Below are positions 9,235-18,400 of a DNA stretch of 36,463 bases, piece by piece. This DNA comes from Hyphomicrobiales bacterium (GTDB lineage Bacteria; Pseudomonadota; Alphaproteobacteria; Rhizobiales; Beijerinckiaceae). Numbering within the stretch: position 1 is the stretch's first letter; each line of letters begins with the position of its first letter. The position numbers and the translations under genes are program-made. Under the pieces are notes generated by a model. That model worked only from the letters and a program-made list of their open reading frames with translations, ran no database searches and was not told the DNA's origin. The stretch is taken from positions 1 to 36,463 of the forward strand of contig JAFBAK010000363.1 in NCBI GenBank assembly GCA_019247795.1, read 5' to 3'.

Positions 9235-9479
9235 GTTTGTCCTCTCATCGCGGCAATTGCGCCGGGAGCGTCATAGCGTCAAGCTCTCGCGACCGATGAG
9301 GGAATGTCTTCGGCGCGAGCCCTTCGGCTTCATCCCTTCGCAAAGGGCTTGCGTTCGCATTCGGAACCGGATCGAAAGGAAGCTCATAAGACGAATGAGG
9401 ATGGCGCGATCGCGTGCAGGATGAGCCCGCTTTGCGAGCGCCGCGTATTCTTTCATGCCTTGACCTCGAGGAGCCCGTC
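9235..9479. other. Divergent intergenic region between lgt and ubiK
   Basis: This 245-bp stretch must hold promoters for both lgt (leftward) and ubiK (rightward). I see no convincing -35/-10 pair, long hairpin or gene in it. Reading frames that cross it have no recognisable domain. Confidence 0.4.
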
Positions 9480-9773
9480 ATGTCGAACCCGCAGAACCGC
9501 TTCTTCGATGATCTCGCGAAGCTGATGCAAAATGCCGCAGGGATGGCGGACGGCGCCCGCCGCGAGGTCGAGGACTTCTTCAAAGCGCGCATGGAGCGCC
9601 TTCTCGCGGGAATGGACCTCGTATCACGCGAGGAGTTCGAGGCGGTGCGCGAGATGGCCGTCAAGGCGCGTGAAGAGAATGAGCGGCTTTCGGCCCGTAT
9701 CGCCGTGCTCGAAACGAAACTTGAAACGAAACTTGGGGACAAAGCGCAACCGAGCGATCCCGCGATCGGCTAA
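9480..9773 (+). CDS. ubiK: Ubiquinone biosynthesis accessory factor UbiK (BMFP domain)
   Basis: This 97-residue protein belongs to the YqiC/BMFP family. It starts with the usual NRFFDDLAKLMQNAAG segment, continues with an amphipathic helix and ends with a coiled coil (about 50-85: SREEFEAVREMAVKAREENE). In Escherichia coli, UbiK supports aerobic ubiquinone synthesis through UbiJ and lipid binding. In alphaproteobacteria the function is inferred. The ATG at 9480 is chosen over an upstream in-frame ATG at 9414 because GAGGAG lies just before it and the family N-terminus begins here. Near the C-terminus a KLET motif is duplicated (ETKLETKL). Confidence 0.88.
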   Translation: MSNPQNRFFDDLAKLMQNAAGMADGARREVEDFFKARMERLLAGMDLVSREEFEAVREMAVKAREENERLSARIAVLETKLETKLGDKAQPSDPAIG

Positions 9774-9908
9774 ACGATCCTGCAAGCATTTGAATCGCTG
9801 CTCGGATTTGCCCTCGGTCTCTTCGCATGCCGAGTTGGGCTTGCACCCTCCCTTTCGGTATAGTTGGACCAAGGGCGATTCGCACCAAGTCGCGGGCTGC
9901 CTGATTCA

Positions 9909-9950
9909 GTTGGCCTTTTGACAAACGGAATCCATTTGTCGTGGCCGAAC
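9909..9950. other. Inverted repeat upstream of the YbjN-family gene
   Basis: GACAAA (9920-9925) pairs with TTTGTC (9935-9940), and an outer GTTGGCC (9909-9915) can pair with GGCCGAAC (9943-9950) with one bulge. The left arm overlaps a perfect TTGACA hexamer (9918-9923), but no good -10 follows at the right distance. It could be an operator or part of an untranslated leader for the gene that starts at 10012. The rest of the 238-bp gap (9774-10011) shows nothing recognisable. Confidence 0.3.
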
Positions 9951-10011
9951 CACCAGCGTAGCAGGCGTTGCGTTCCACGAAGCGGTAGCCGCCGGTTGGA
10001 GGCCCATCATC

Positions 10012-10512
10012 ATGCAGATCGTCCAGGCCGAGACCGCGAGAGCCGAACACCCCCTCGATGTCGTGGAGCAGCTCGCGGCCGAGCATGATTTCACGTTCGA
10101 TCGCGATCACGAAGACGAGATCGCCATCTCCACGGCAGGAGCCTTGGCCGAATACCACGTGGCCTTCACTTGGCTCGAGGATGTCGAAGCGGTGCATATC
10201 GCCTGCGCCTTCGATCTCAAGGTGCCGGATCGCCGGCGCGCCGAGGTGTTGAACCTCATCGCTCTCATCAACGAGCAGCTCTGGGTCGGGCATTTCGATT
10301 TATGGAGCCGCGAGCACGTGGTGATGTTCCGCCACGCCCTCGTGCTCGCCGGCGGCGCCAAGGCAAGTGGCCGCCAATGCGCCTCGTTGCTTGAAAGCGC
10401 CGTCGACGCCTGCGACCGTTTCTATCAAGCGTTCCAATTCGTGGTCTGGGCCGGAAAAGGCGCGAGGGAAGCTTTCGAAGCCGCGATCTTCGAGACGGAA
10501 GGCGAGGCTTAA
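10012..10512 (+). CDS. YbjN domain-containing protein
   Basis: The 166-residue protein matches the alphaproteobacterial YbjN family (type III secretion chaperone-like fold): an N-terminal helix (HPLDVVEQLAAEHDF), a beta sheet with AEYHVAFTWLEDVEAVHIAC, and the family block ALINEQLWVGHFDLWSREHV followed by a C-terminal helix pair. YbjN proteins are linked to stress and motility regulation in enterobacteria; the biochemical role here is unknown. A GGAGG ribosome site lies about 8 bases before the ATG. The protein has no signal peptide or membrane segment. It is followed by the IetAS-like pair rather than by the proC gene that I recall as its usual downstream neighbour in related genomes. Confidence 0.88.
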   Translation: MQIVQAETARAEHPLDVVEQLAAEHDFTFDRDHEDEIAISTAGALAEYHVAFTWLEDVEAVHIACAFDLKVPDRRRAEVLNLIALINEQLWVGHFDLWSREHVVMFRHALVLAGGAKASGRQCASLLESAVDACDRFYQAFQFVVWAGKGAREAFEAAIFETEGEA

Positions 10513-10599
10513 GCGCAGCCTTTTCCCCGATACATTCCGGCCCAAGACCGATAGACTAAACGTCCCGCCGCCCCTTGGAGGATTGACTCGTATCAAACG

Positions 10600-11583
10600 A
10601 TGACGACATCACAGCACATCGTTGCCCTGTTGCAGAGCCATATCGCGGGGGATGAGGATCGCTTCCTCTCAATTGCGACGCAGCTCGCTGCACACGAGGC
10701 TCGGCGCGGCCATGGCAAGCTTGCCCAGGAGTTGCGGGACCTAATCGACAGCGCGAAAGGCAAACGCCAAACGGTCGGGCGTCGCGGGGTCGGGCCTGTC
10801 CCTCTCGTACAGCCAAAAGGAGAGCTCGCCGGTATCCTCGCGGCGCGCTATTCGGATCTACGCCTGTCCAGCATGGTTCTGTCTAATGACTTGGCCGAGC
10901 GTCTCGGACGTGTGGTCAAGGAACAGCGTCAACGAGAGAGACTGAGGGGACGCGGACTTCATCCGCGTCGCAAGCTCCTACTCGTCGGTCCACCGGGGTC
11001 CGGAAAGACAATGACAGCGGAGGCTCTCGCGGGAGAGCTCAAGCTTCCTCTCTTCACAGTCCTTTATGATGGCCTAATCGGAAAGATGATGGGCGAGACG
11101 GCCGCGCGCTTGCGCTTGATATTCGATGCCATCGCCCTGCAGCGAGGTGTCTACTTCTTCGATGAATTCGACGCTATCGGCTCGCAACGAGCGGGACCGA
11201 ACGACGTTGGTGAAATCCGCCGTGTCCTGAATTCCTTCCTCACCTTCCTGGAGCAGGACGACGGACTAAGCCTCGTCATTGCCGCGACCAATCACCCTAA
11301 ATTGTTGGACAGGGCGCTGGGCCGCCGCTTCGACGACGTCATTCCTTATTCGATCCCTGAAGCTGGCGTAGCGCGCGGTATTCTCGAAGCGCGCCTCGTA
11401 ACTTTTGATCTTACGTCAGTCAACTGGGACGAAGTGGTCGCGGCAACTAAAGGCCTGTCGCAGGCCGAACTAGCGCGTGCGGCCGATGAGGCCGCGAAGG
11501 GGGCGGTTCTTTCGGACCGCGAGCGCATTAGCTCGAACGCGCTATTGGCGGCAGTCGCCGAGCGTCGCACGGCAGCCCTGTAA
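10600..11583 (+). CDS. ietA: AAA ATPase, IetA-like (antitoxin/regulator of a protease toxin pair)
   Basis: This 327-residue protein has a helical N-terminal region (about 1-60, with AAHEARRGHGKLAQELRDLI) and one AAA domain: Walker A GPPGSGKT at 130-137, Walker B FFDEFD at 186-191, sensor-1 Asn231, and an arginine-finger-like GRRFD at 241-245. It is immediately followed by a subtilisin-like protease gene. That gene pair is the IetA/IetS organisation first described on Agrobacterium plasmid pTiC58, where the ATPase counters the protease toxin; homologous pairs later appeared as anti-phage systems. Assignment rests on domains and gene order. The start is uncertain: a GGAGG at 10577-10581 is 18 bases from the ATG, too far for normal use. 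Codons such as CTA, TTA and AGG are commoner than in neighbouring genes, consistent with acquisition by transfer. Confidence 0.85.
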   Translation: MTTSQHIVALLQSHIAGDEDRFLSIATQLAAHEARRGHGKLAQELRDLIDSAKGKRQTVGRRGVGPVPLVQPKGELAGILAARYSDLRLSSMVLSNDLAERLGRVVKEQRQRERLRGRGLHPRRKLLLVGPPGSGKTMTAEALAGELKLPLFTVLYDGLIGKMMGETAARLRLIFDAIALQRGVYFFDEFDAIGSQRAGPNDVGEIRRVLNSFLTFLEQDDGLSLVIAATNHPKLLDRALGRRFDDVIPYSIPEAGVARGILEARLVTFDLTSVNWDEVVAATKGLSQAELARAADEAAKGAVLSDRERISSNALLAAVAERRTAAL

Positions 11584-11597
11584 TTTAACGAGGAATC

Positions 11598-14057
11598 ATG
11601 GCAGTCGCACCGCGGAATCGTCCGCATCTGCGTATCGCAGGCGGTGGGCGAAGCGAAGCCTACACCTCTCCGCGCCTCGTGATCACCGGAATGCCGCCGG
11701 CTCGCGCTCGTGGCGCTCATGCCGCCAAGTTGAAGAACGCCATCGATGCCGCGATCGTAGCCGCGCGCCATCGGATGGCCGCGCGCGAAATTGGCATCGC
11801 TGAGGGTCAGCCGGGCTTCTATCTTGAATTCGATATTCCGACCACGGAGCGGGCAGCAATCGAGGGGCTTGAGAATAAGAAGAGTGCGATCGAGCTCGTC
11901 GCGGTTAGGCCACCTGCCGAAGGTGAGGAACTTGTCACAGCGAGCGTATTCGTCCCCGAGAGCGCGACCGAGTTCTTTGCCAACAAAATCGAAGCCTATC
12001 GCACGCAAGACACACGGTCCGGCAAGCCCAAATACCAAGCTTTAGTTGCCCGCATCGAAGGCATTCGTCTTGGCGTCGCTCGCTCATTATTTACCGACGA
12101 AATCGCGCTCTTCCCGGCGACGAACCGACCGACCTGGTGGGAAGTCTGGCTACGCGACGACCGTTTGGCCGAGTTCCATACTGTAGCCGATCGCCTAAAT
12201 GTGAGGACGAAGTCGCACACGATCAGCTTTCCAGAGCGCGACGTAATCTTGGCGCTTGCTGATGAAGCCGCGATGGATCGGCTACTTAGGAACTCGGATG
12301 CGGTCGCTGAACTACGGCTGGCGAAAGACACTCCGACGCTCTTCCTGGAGATGCCGACGATCGAGCAGGCCGACTTGGCCGGGGATCTACGCGATCGTGT
12401 CGATCCCCCCGGCGCGTTGGCGCCTGCCGTCTGCCTCCTCGATGGTGGCGTGACGCAAAATCATCCGCTCATCGCGCTGGGGCTCGATACGGCGGATCAA
12501 CATAGCTATGAGCCAGCTTGGGGTGTCGCCGACAGCGCCTATTGGAATGGCCATGGGACATCGATGGCGGGTCTCGCTCTATATGGCGATCTCGAAGGAG
12601 CCTTGTCACATCAAGCGCGGGTTACACTGTCGCATCGCTTGGAGACAGTCAAAATCCTGCCGCCCGCTGGTGAGAACGACCCACTGCTCTATGGCGCCAT
12701 CACGCAGACAGCGATCGACAGAGTCGAAGCACGGGCACCACGTCGTCGCCGCGCTTTCTGCATGGCGGTGACAAGTGATTTAGGATTAGGACGCGGTCGT
12801 CCGTCGTCCTGGTCAGCCGCGGTCGACCAACTATGCTATGGAGCTGGCGATCGCCGGCGTTTGATGGTGCTAGCCGCCGGCAATCTGCCTGGAGACATCC
12901 GCGCCAGCGAATACCCCGATCGCAACGATCTCGAGGAGGTCGCGAGCCCAGCCCAGGCCTGGAATCCAATCGTCTTCGGCGCTGCGACCGACAAGATTAC
13001 CATTAAGCATCCGGATTATAATGGCTGGGCGCCGGTTGCACCGGCTGGCGACCTATCCCCGGCATCGAGAACATCGGGGATATGGGATCGGCAATGGCCA
13101 ATCCGGCCCGATGTCGTGTTCGAGGGTGGGAATTTCGCACATGACGGTACGAACCCCGCTTCCGCGATCGATGATCTACAACTCGTCACGACGCATTATC
13201 GGCCGGCGTTGCGGCTCTTCGAGGCGTTCGGAGATACTAGCGCGGCAAACGCACTCGGCGCACGCTTGAGCGGGCAAATCATGGCGGCTCGTCCTGAGCT
13301 CTGGCCCGAAACCATTCGTGGGCTGATCGTGCACGCTGCGGAATGGACACCCGCCATGCGGGCTCACTTCGACGCAGCTGGATCGCAGGCCGCGAAATCG
13401 GCGGTGCTACGCCGCTATGGATGGGGCGTGCCCGATTACTCCCGTTCGCTACTGAGCGCCACCAATGACGCAACCCTCATTGTCGAGGACGCGTTGCTGC
13501 CCTTTCGCAAGGAAGGCTCGGCCATCAAGACGCGCGACATGAATCTTCATCTGCTTCCCTGGCCACGCGACGAGCTTGCGGCCCTAGGCGCGCTGGACGT
13601 CGAATTGCGAGTTACTCTGTCATATTTCGTGGAGCCCAATCCTGGGGAGCGAGGCTGGACCCGACGTCATCGCTACGCGTCTCACAGTTTGCGTTTCGCG
13701 GTAAAACGCTCGCTTGAAAGCCTCGATGCTTTCCGGCAGCGGATCAACAAAGCCGCAGAGGTAGAAGAAGAAGGCGACGTCGTGGTCGCTCCTCGCGGAG
13801 ACCGTTGGGTCCTCGGTACCATTCGTGATCGCGGGTCTATCCATTCGGACATCTGGAAAGGCAGCGCTGCGGCGCTGGCCGATCGCGACGCTGTCGGTGT
13901 CTATCCGATTAGTGGTTGGTGGAAGGAGAAGCCAGCGCTTCAACGCTGGGACAGGTCAGCTCGCTACTCGCTTCTAGTGACCGTCCGGGCGACATCCGCG
14001 GATGTCGACATCTATACGGCGATCGCTAACCAGATCGCCGTCGCAATACCCGCTTAA
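11598..14057 (+). CDS. ietS: Subtilisin-like serine protease, IetS-like (protease effector/toxin)
   Basis: This 819-residue protein has no signal peptide, so it should act in the cytoplasm, unlike most subtilases. An N-terminal region of about 270 residues with no assigned domain precedes an S8 peptidase domain with an intact active site: Asp282 (CLLDGGV), His319 (NGHGTSMAG), oxyanion Asn429 (LAAGN) and Ser548 (GDTSAA). About 245 further residues form a C-terminal beta-rich part. The gene starts 14 bp after the ATPase stop with GAGGA 5 bases before the ATG, so translation is probably coupled. In the pTiC58 system the homologue is the toxic partner, and catalytic activity is needed. The predicted role here is phage-triggered or loss-triggered cleavage of host proteins held in check by the ATPase; this is inference from homology. 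Substrates are unknown. Confidence 0.87.
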   Translation: MAVAPRNRPHLRIAGGGRSEAYTSPRLVITGMPPARARGAHAAKLKNAIDAAIVAARHRMAAREIGIAEGQPGFYLEFDIPTTERAAIEGLENKKSAIELVAVRPPAEGEELVTASVFVPESATEFFANKIEAYRTQDTRSGKPKYQALVARIEGIRLGVARSLFTDEIALFPATNRPTWWEVWLRDDRLAEFHTVADRLNVRTKSHTISFPERDVILALADEAAMDRLLRNSDAVAELRLAKDTPTLFLEMPTIEQADLAGDLRDRVDPPGALAPAVCLLDGGVTQNHPLIALGLDTADQHSYEPAWGVADSAYWNGHGTSMAGLALYGDLEGALSHQARVTLSHRLETVKILPPAGENDPLLYGAITQTAIDRVEARAPRRRRAFCMAVTSDLGLGRGRPSSWSAAVDQLCYGAGDRRRLMVLAAGNLPGDIRASEYPDRNDLEEVASPAQAWNPIVFGAATDKITIKHPDYNGWAPVAPAGDLSPASRTSGIWDRQWPIRPDVVFEGGNFAHDGTNPASAIDDLQLVTTHYRPALRLFEAFGDTSAANALGARLSGQIMAARPELWPETIRGLIVHAAEWTPAMRAHFDAAGSQAAKSAVLRRYGWGVPDYSRSLLSATNDATLIVEDALLPFRKEGSAIKTRDMNLHLLPWPRDELAALGALDVELRVTLSYFVEPNPGERGWTRRHRYASHSLRFAVKRSLESLDAFRQRINKAAEVEEEGDVVVAPRGDRWVLGTIRDRGSIHSDIWKGSAAALADRDAVGVYPISGWWKEKPALQRWDRSARYSLLVTVRATSADVDIYTAIANQIAVAIPA

Positions 14058-14211
14058 AACTATGGACGTTACAGACTCGGCGCTCTTTGCTTGCTTTCGT
14101 ATGCCGCGATTATTCCGGAAGAGTACCAACTCAAGGTCCGGTTCCACGCTATGGTCAGGCTGGCGTCCAAGGCAGCATCGGCTTTACGACGGGCTGCCCT
14201 TGTAACCGAAC
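14058..14211. other. Intergenic stretch downstream of the protease gene
   Basis: This is the 154-bp gap between the convergent stops of the IetS-like gene and the solute-binding protein gene. A weak hairpin is possible (GGCAGC at 14171-14176 with GCTGCC at 14193-14198), without a T-run. No integrase remnant, tRNA end or clear direct repeat marks an islet boundary. Confidence 0.3.
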
Positions 14212-15399
14212 CTACTTCGCCTTTTTCGAGCCCACCTCTTCGTCCCAGCGACGGAAGGCGAGCACGAGCTTGTCCGGCGTGAGCGAAAGCTCGATAGGAT
14301 TGTCGGCGATCAACTTCGCATATTCGGGACGGCCGAATTCGGCGATGATGTCCTGGCTCTTTTGTGGCGCCATCGAGAGCGGCACGTTCTTTACCGCGGG
14401 CCCCGGATAAAGATAGCCCTCATCGTAGGTGAAGGCCTGGATTTTCGGCGTGAGCATATAGGCCATGAGATCGAGCAGGACGGCAAATCGGTCTTGCGGC
14501 ACGCCCTTCGGCACCGCCATGAAGAAAGCGTCGGAGACCCAGTGGAAGCCTTCGAGCGTCCCGATAGCGGCGTTCTTCGGCACGATGCCGAGATAACGCG
14601 GGTTGATGTCCCAGCCCGTGGTCGAGACGATGATGTCGCGCGAACCCTCGCCGAGCTCCTTCATCGTCACGCCCGTTCCGGTCGGATAATATTCGATCGA
14701 GGGGCTGAGCTCCTTGAGATAGTCCCAGGTCTTGTCCCATCCCTTGAGCGGATCCTTCGGATCCTTGTCGCCAAGGAGATAGGGCAGCCCCATGAGGAAA
14801 GATTTGCCGGGGCCTGAATTCGCCGGACGCGCATACATGAAACGATTGGGGTTGGCCTTCGCCCAGGCGAGAAGCTCAGGCGCACTCTTCGGCACCTCTT
14901 TCACGCGCTCGGGCGCATATTCCAGGAGCGGGCCCGAAGGATAATAGGCGCAGACGACGCCATATCCTTGTGCCTGAGCCTTGAAAAGCTCGAGCGCGGT
15001 GGGCTCGTAGTTCGCCTCGATGTTCGGAAACGCGTCCTGAAAGTCGGGAAAGATTTTCGCCCAAAGGCCAAGTTCGAGCCCCGCCGAAAGCGCGTCCGAG
15101 CTCGTAAGCACGAGGTCGAGATCGCTCTTGCCGGCATCCTGCTGAGCCTTGATCTTTCCGGCAAGCTCGGGCGCGGGCGCTTTCACATAGGTGATCTTCG
15201 AGACGAGGCTCGGTTTCTCGGCCTTGTAAGCGTCAAAGCCGGCCTGCAGCAAGGCGAGCGCGCCGCCGACATCGATGATGCTGAGCGCGACGGGCGCCTT
15301 GGGCAAAGGCGGCAACGCCGCATGCGCGCTGCGTGGCGCCAGAACGGCACCCGCGGCAAGCCCGCCGACCACTTTGCGCCGATCGATACTGGCCGTCAT
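14212..15399 (-). CDS. Tat-exported extracellular solute-binding protein (ABC type, family 1)
   Basis: This 395-residue protein starts with a twin-arginine signal (DRRKVVGGLAAGAVLA, Arg-Arg at 7-8) ending in SAHA, so export folded through the Tat route is likely. The rest has the two-lobed family 1 binding-protein pattern: SIIDVGGALALLQAGFDAYK near the N-terminus, DLDLVLTSSDALSAG in the middle, and a late WVSDAFFMAVPKG segment. It is like the spermidine/putrescine-iron-YnjB superfamily, but the ligand cannot be named. A GGAGG ribosome site lies just before the ATG. No permease or ATPase gene lies beside it, so it is an orphan in this window; the partner transporter would have to be elsewhere. 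Its stop faces the protease gene. Confidence 0.85.
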   Translation of the reverse strand: MTASIDRRKVVGGLAAGAVLAPRSAHAALPPLPKAPVALSIIDVGGALALLQAGFDAYKAEKPSLVSKITYVKAPAPELAGKIKAQQDAGKSDLDLVLTSSDALSAGLELGLWAKIFPDFQDAFPNIEANYEPTALELFKAQAQGYGVVCAYYPSGPLLEYAPERVKEVPKSAPELLAWAKANPNRFMYARPANSGPGKSFLMGLPYLLGDKDPKDPLKGWDKTWDYLKELSPSIEYYPTGTGVTMKELGEGSRDIIVSTTGWDINPRYLGIVPKNAAIGTLEGFHWVSDAFFMAVPKGVPQDRFAVLLDLMAYMLTPKIQAFTYDEGYLYPGPAVKNVPLSMAPQKSQDIIAEFGRPEYAKLIADNPIELSLTPDKLVLAFRRWDEEVGSKKAK

Positions 15400-15430
15400 G
15401 AAAGCTCCTCCCTCGTGGCGGCGCGCAGGT

Positions 15431-15475
15431 TAGAGCATGATCGGGGAGGTGGAAACCGGACGCTCGATCAAAATC
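15431..15475. repeat. Partial AGAGCATGATC...GTGGAAACCGG intergenic element
   Basis: The stretch starts TTAGAGCATGATC and continues with GGTGGAAACCGG and CGATCAAAATCC. From memory it resembles a palindromic element common in Hyphomicrobiales genomes, which normally reads AGAGCATGATC, then GTGGAAACCGG, then a reverse arm GATCATGCTCT. The reverse arm is degraded here. It lies between the PodJ-like and solute-binding protein genes. Confidence 0.4.
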
Positions 15476-15495
15476 CGTCCATTGCGGGAGTGTGA

Positions 15496-18400
15496 TCAGA
15501 GCTTGTTCGTCTTGCCCGCATCCGCCTCGCCAGAGGCCGGCGGGATGCGATCCCATTTGATGTCCTTCACGTCGACTTCGTTGGCGGCGTGATCGGCTTC
15601 GATAGGCTTGAAATTGGCGACGCTCGCTTTCGCCTGGTCGAGCTCGGCATTGGTAAGGCGCTGGGCGACCTCGTCGCGTTTCGCTGCGCTATCCGCATCG
15701 CCGTCACGTGCCGCGAGAGCGAACCAGACATACGACCCTTTGAAGTCTCGCGGCGTGCCGAGCCCGCGCGCCATGAGGATGCCAAGATTGAATTGACTGT
15801 CGCGCACGTTGCGCTCGGCCGCTTTTCGGAACCAGGTGACGGCGGTCGCGTAGTCCGGCTTGCCTTGGACACCCTGTGCCAAGAACACGCCGACATTATG
15901 CATCGCTTTGACGTTGCCGCGATCGGCGGCCTTCTCGGACCAGGCTTTCGCGCTGGCGAGATCCTTCGGCAGGCCAACGCCTGTCTCATACATGTTGGCG
16001 AGCCGATATTGCGCCGGCGCGAGGCCCTGATCAGCGGCACGTTGAAAAAGCTTGGCGGCTGCCTGCGGATCGCGCGCCATCCCGTTCCCATCATAGAGGC
16101 GCGAGGCCAGCTCATATTCGGCCACCGGATCTTCGGAATTGGCTGCAACCTTCAGTTTGGTCAGCCAGTCGCCTTCGCTCGTCGGAGCCGGCGATTGCAT
16201 TGCCGTCGTCGCTCCAGGCTCGGTGGGCTTCGCGGCCGCTGTGGCGGCAAGAGGAGCGGACGAAGAAGGGGCAGATGCCGTGGACGCAGGCGGGACCGGA
16301 GAGGCGGGAGCGATGCTGCCGGTCACGTCATTGGCTGGAAGCGACAGGTCTTCTTTGACTGCATGCGCCGCCAGCGCTTTTTTTACTTTGGCAAACGCCG
16401 ATGAAGCCTGTGGGGAGAGGTTCGATGAATGATCGTGTTGCGGAGCGGGATGCAAGAAGGAGGGCTCCAATCCATCGAGGCTGAATGTCCAATTGCCGAA
16501 GAGGAGCCGCCCGGCGCCGACCGCGCCGAACGCGGCGATGAGGCCGATCAAGGCGAGAAGGATGGGTTTGCGCTTGAGGTTGGAACCGAACGTCAATGAG
16601 GACAAGGCGCTCTTGGTGCCGCCACGTCCGGTCGTATTGGGGGCGGCGTTCTCACCGGCGGCACTTTGCGCCGCGGCGCGCCTTGCTGCCGCGATCAGCG
16701 CTTGAGCGCTCGAGGCACCCCCCTTGGCGCCCCCCAAGGCGCCCCCCTTGGAGCCACCCGCGTCGCCGAGCGGCGATGCGTGGTCGCCACCGGCGGGGCC
16801 GAGAATGAGTTCGCCGATCGGGCGATTGGCTGGAGCTGCGGCGGCGCTCGTGGGCGCCGGCCTCCCCGATCCCGGCTCCAAAGGCTCGTCGCCAGGCGTC
16901 GGCTCGGCCTGGGCGGCAGCCGTTGCGCTGCCCTGCTGCGCCGCGCGTTCGGCAGCATTGCGCGCCGCCTCCAGGGCGGCGGCTTCAAGGGCGACGTCCT
17001 CACCCGCTTGCGCCCCCGGGGCGCCTTCGTGATTGGGCAAGATGGGCTCTTCGTGCGAGCCGAGATTCGACACGCCGGCGTCGGCCCAAAGAGGCGCCGT
17101 TCCGACCGGCATCGTCGAAACGGAGGGCATGCGCGGTTCAGAGACCGTGGATGGCGCATGTCCTTCGAGATCGGATAAGCGGTCCATGATCCGCTCGAGC
17201 GTGGCATTCATGTCGACGAGCGTCGCCTGCAGTTCCCGGTCACCTGGGCTGCGTTGCTGGCGCATGGCGGAAGTTGCCTGGGCCGCGGCGTCGGAGGCTG
17301 CCGTTTCGGCAGCCTTCATGGCCACGTTCCGCGTTTCAGCGAGATCGTCGGCGAGCCTCGCCATGCTGTGCTCGAGAGCGTGGATCGCGTTCGCCGATTG
17401 CGGATCCCCGAGGCGCTCGGCCAATGCAGCGATTTGATGCTCGAGCACCTGGACCGCACCTGGTGCGGAATCGCTCGGCCTCGCGCTTTGCAGGCTGGCG
17501 GTGATCTGGCGCAACAAGCGATCGAGCGTCTCCGGCGTCTTCGCCGCTGATCGCTCCACCGATTGTGCAAGCTCTTCGAGACGCCCGCGAAGGTCATTGA
17601 GCGTCGCGCTCTCCAGGCCGCGCGGCGCCTGATCGAGCTTCGTCGAGACGCGATCGAGCCGTTCTTTGATTTCGGCGAGAACGCTCATCTGCGCGGGCGA
17701 GACCTCTCGGGGCGCGGGTGCTTCGGCCTTCGCCGCGAGCTGCTCGAGCCGCTTGCGAATTTCCACGATCGCTTCATGGGATGCGCCGGCCTCTCCCGCC
17801 GCGGGAAGCCGCGATGAAAGATCGGCGAGATGCTGACCCACGAGGGCAAGCGGTTCGCGCATCACTTCGTCGATCTTTGCCGACAGCGCATCGATGCGGC
17901 GCTCGACGGCATCGGAAGGAGGTTGCGAGAGCTTGCCGTTGATCTCGGAGATCGCGTTCGCGAGGGAAGCGACTTCTTCTCGATCCACGAGCTTCGTCGA
18001 CAGATCATCGATTCGCTGGGTGAGCGCGCCGACGCTTTCTTGGATAGATCGAACCAATTGTGGCATGGCGGGATCCGCGAGAAGGCGGCGCACCTCACGC
18101 GTCGTGTCGAGAAGCTCGCTCAGCATTTGCGGGTCGACCCGTCCGCTCTCGAGCCGCTGCAATTGCACTCCGAGCGCGCCGAGCTCGCTGCGAAGCTCGG
18201 CAAGGCCGGCGCTCGCCTGCGCGGTTCCGGAAGCGCGTCCGGTTCTTTGACCCGGATTTCCGCCAAGCTCCTCTTGCCGTCGCCGGATATCCTCGACCGC
18301 CGCATCGAGCTTTCCTGAACTCGTAACGCTGCGCAACATGACGCCTAGACGAGGAGCGGCAGCGGGAGGAGCGGGCGGACGCGGCATCGGAGCGGATGAG

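Noticed and set aside
10583-10600. TTGACT before the ATPase gene as a -35 element
   Set aside because: The ATG comes before any -10 could be placed, so it cannot drive this start.
14058-14211. tRNA fragment or attachment site at the right edge of the IetAS pair
   Set aside because: No cloverleaf or CCA-like end was found, and the short shared strings on both sides (such as ATTCCGG) are within chance.
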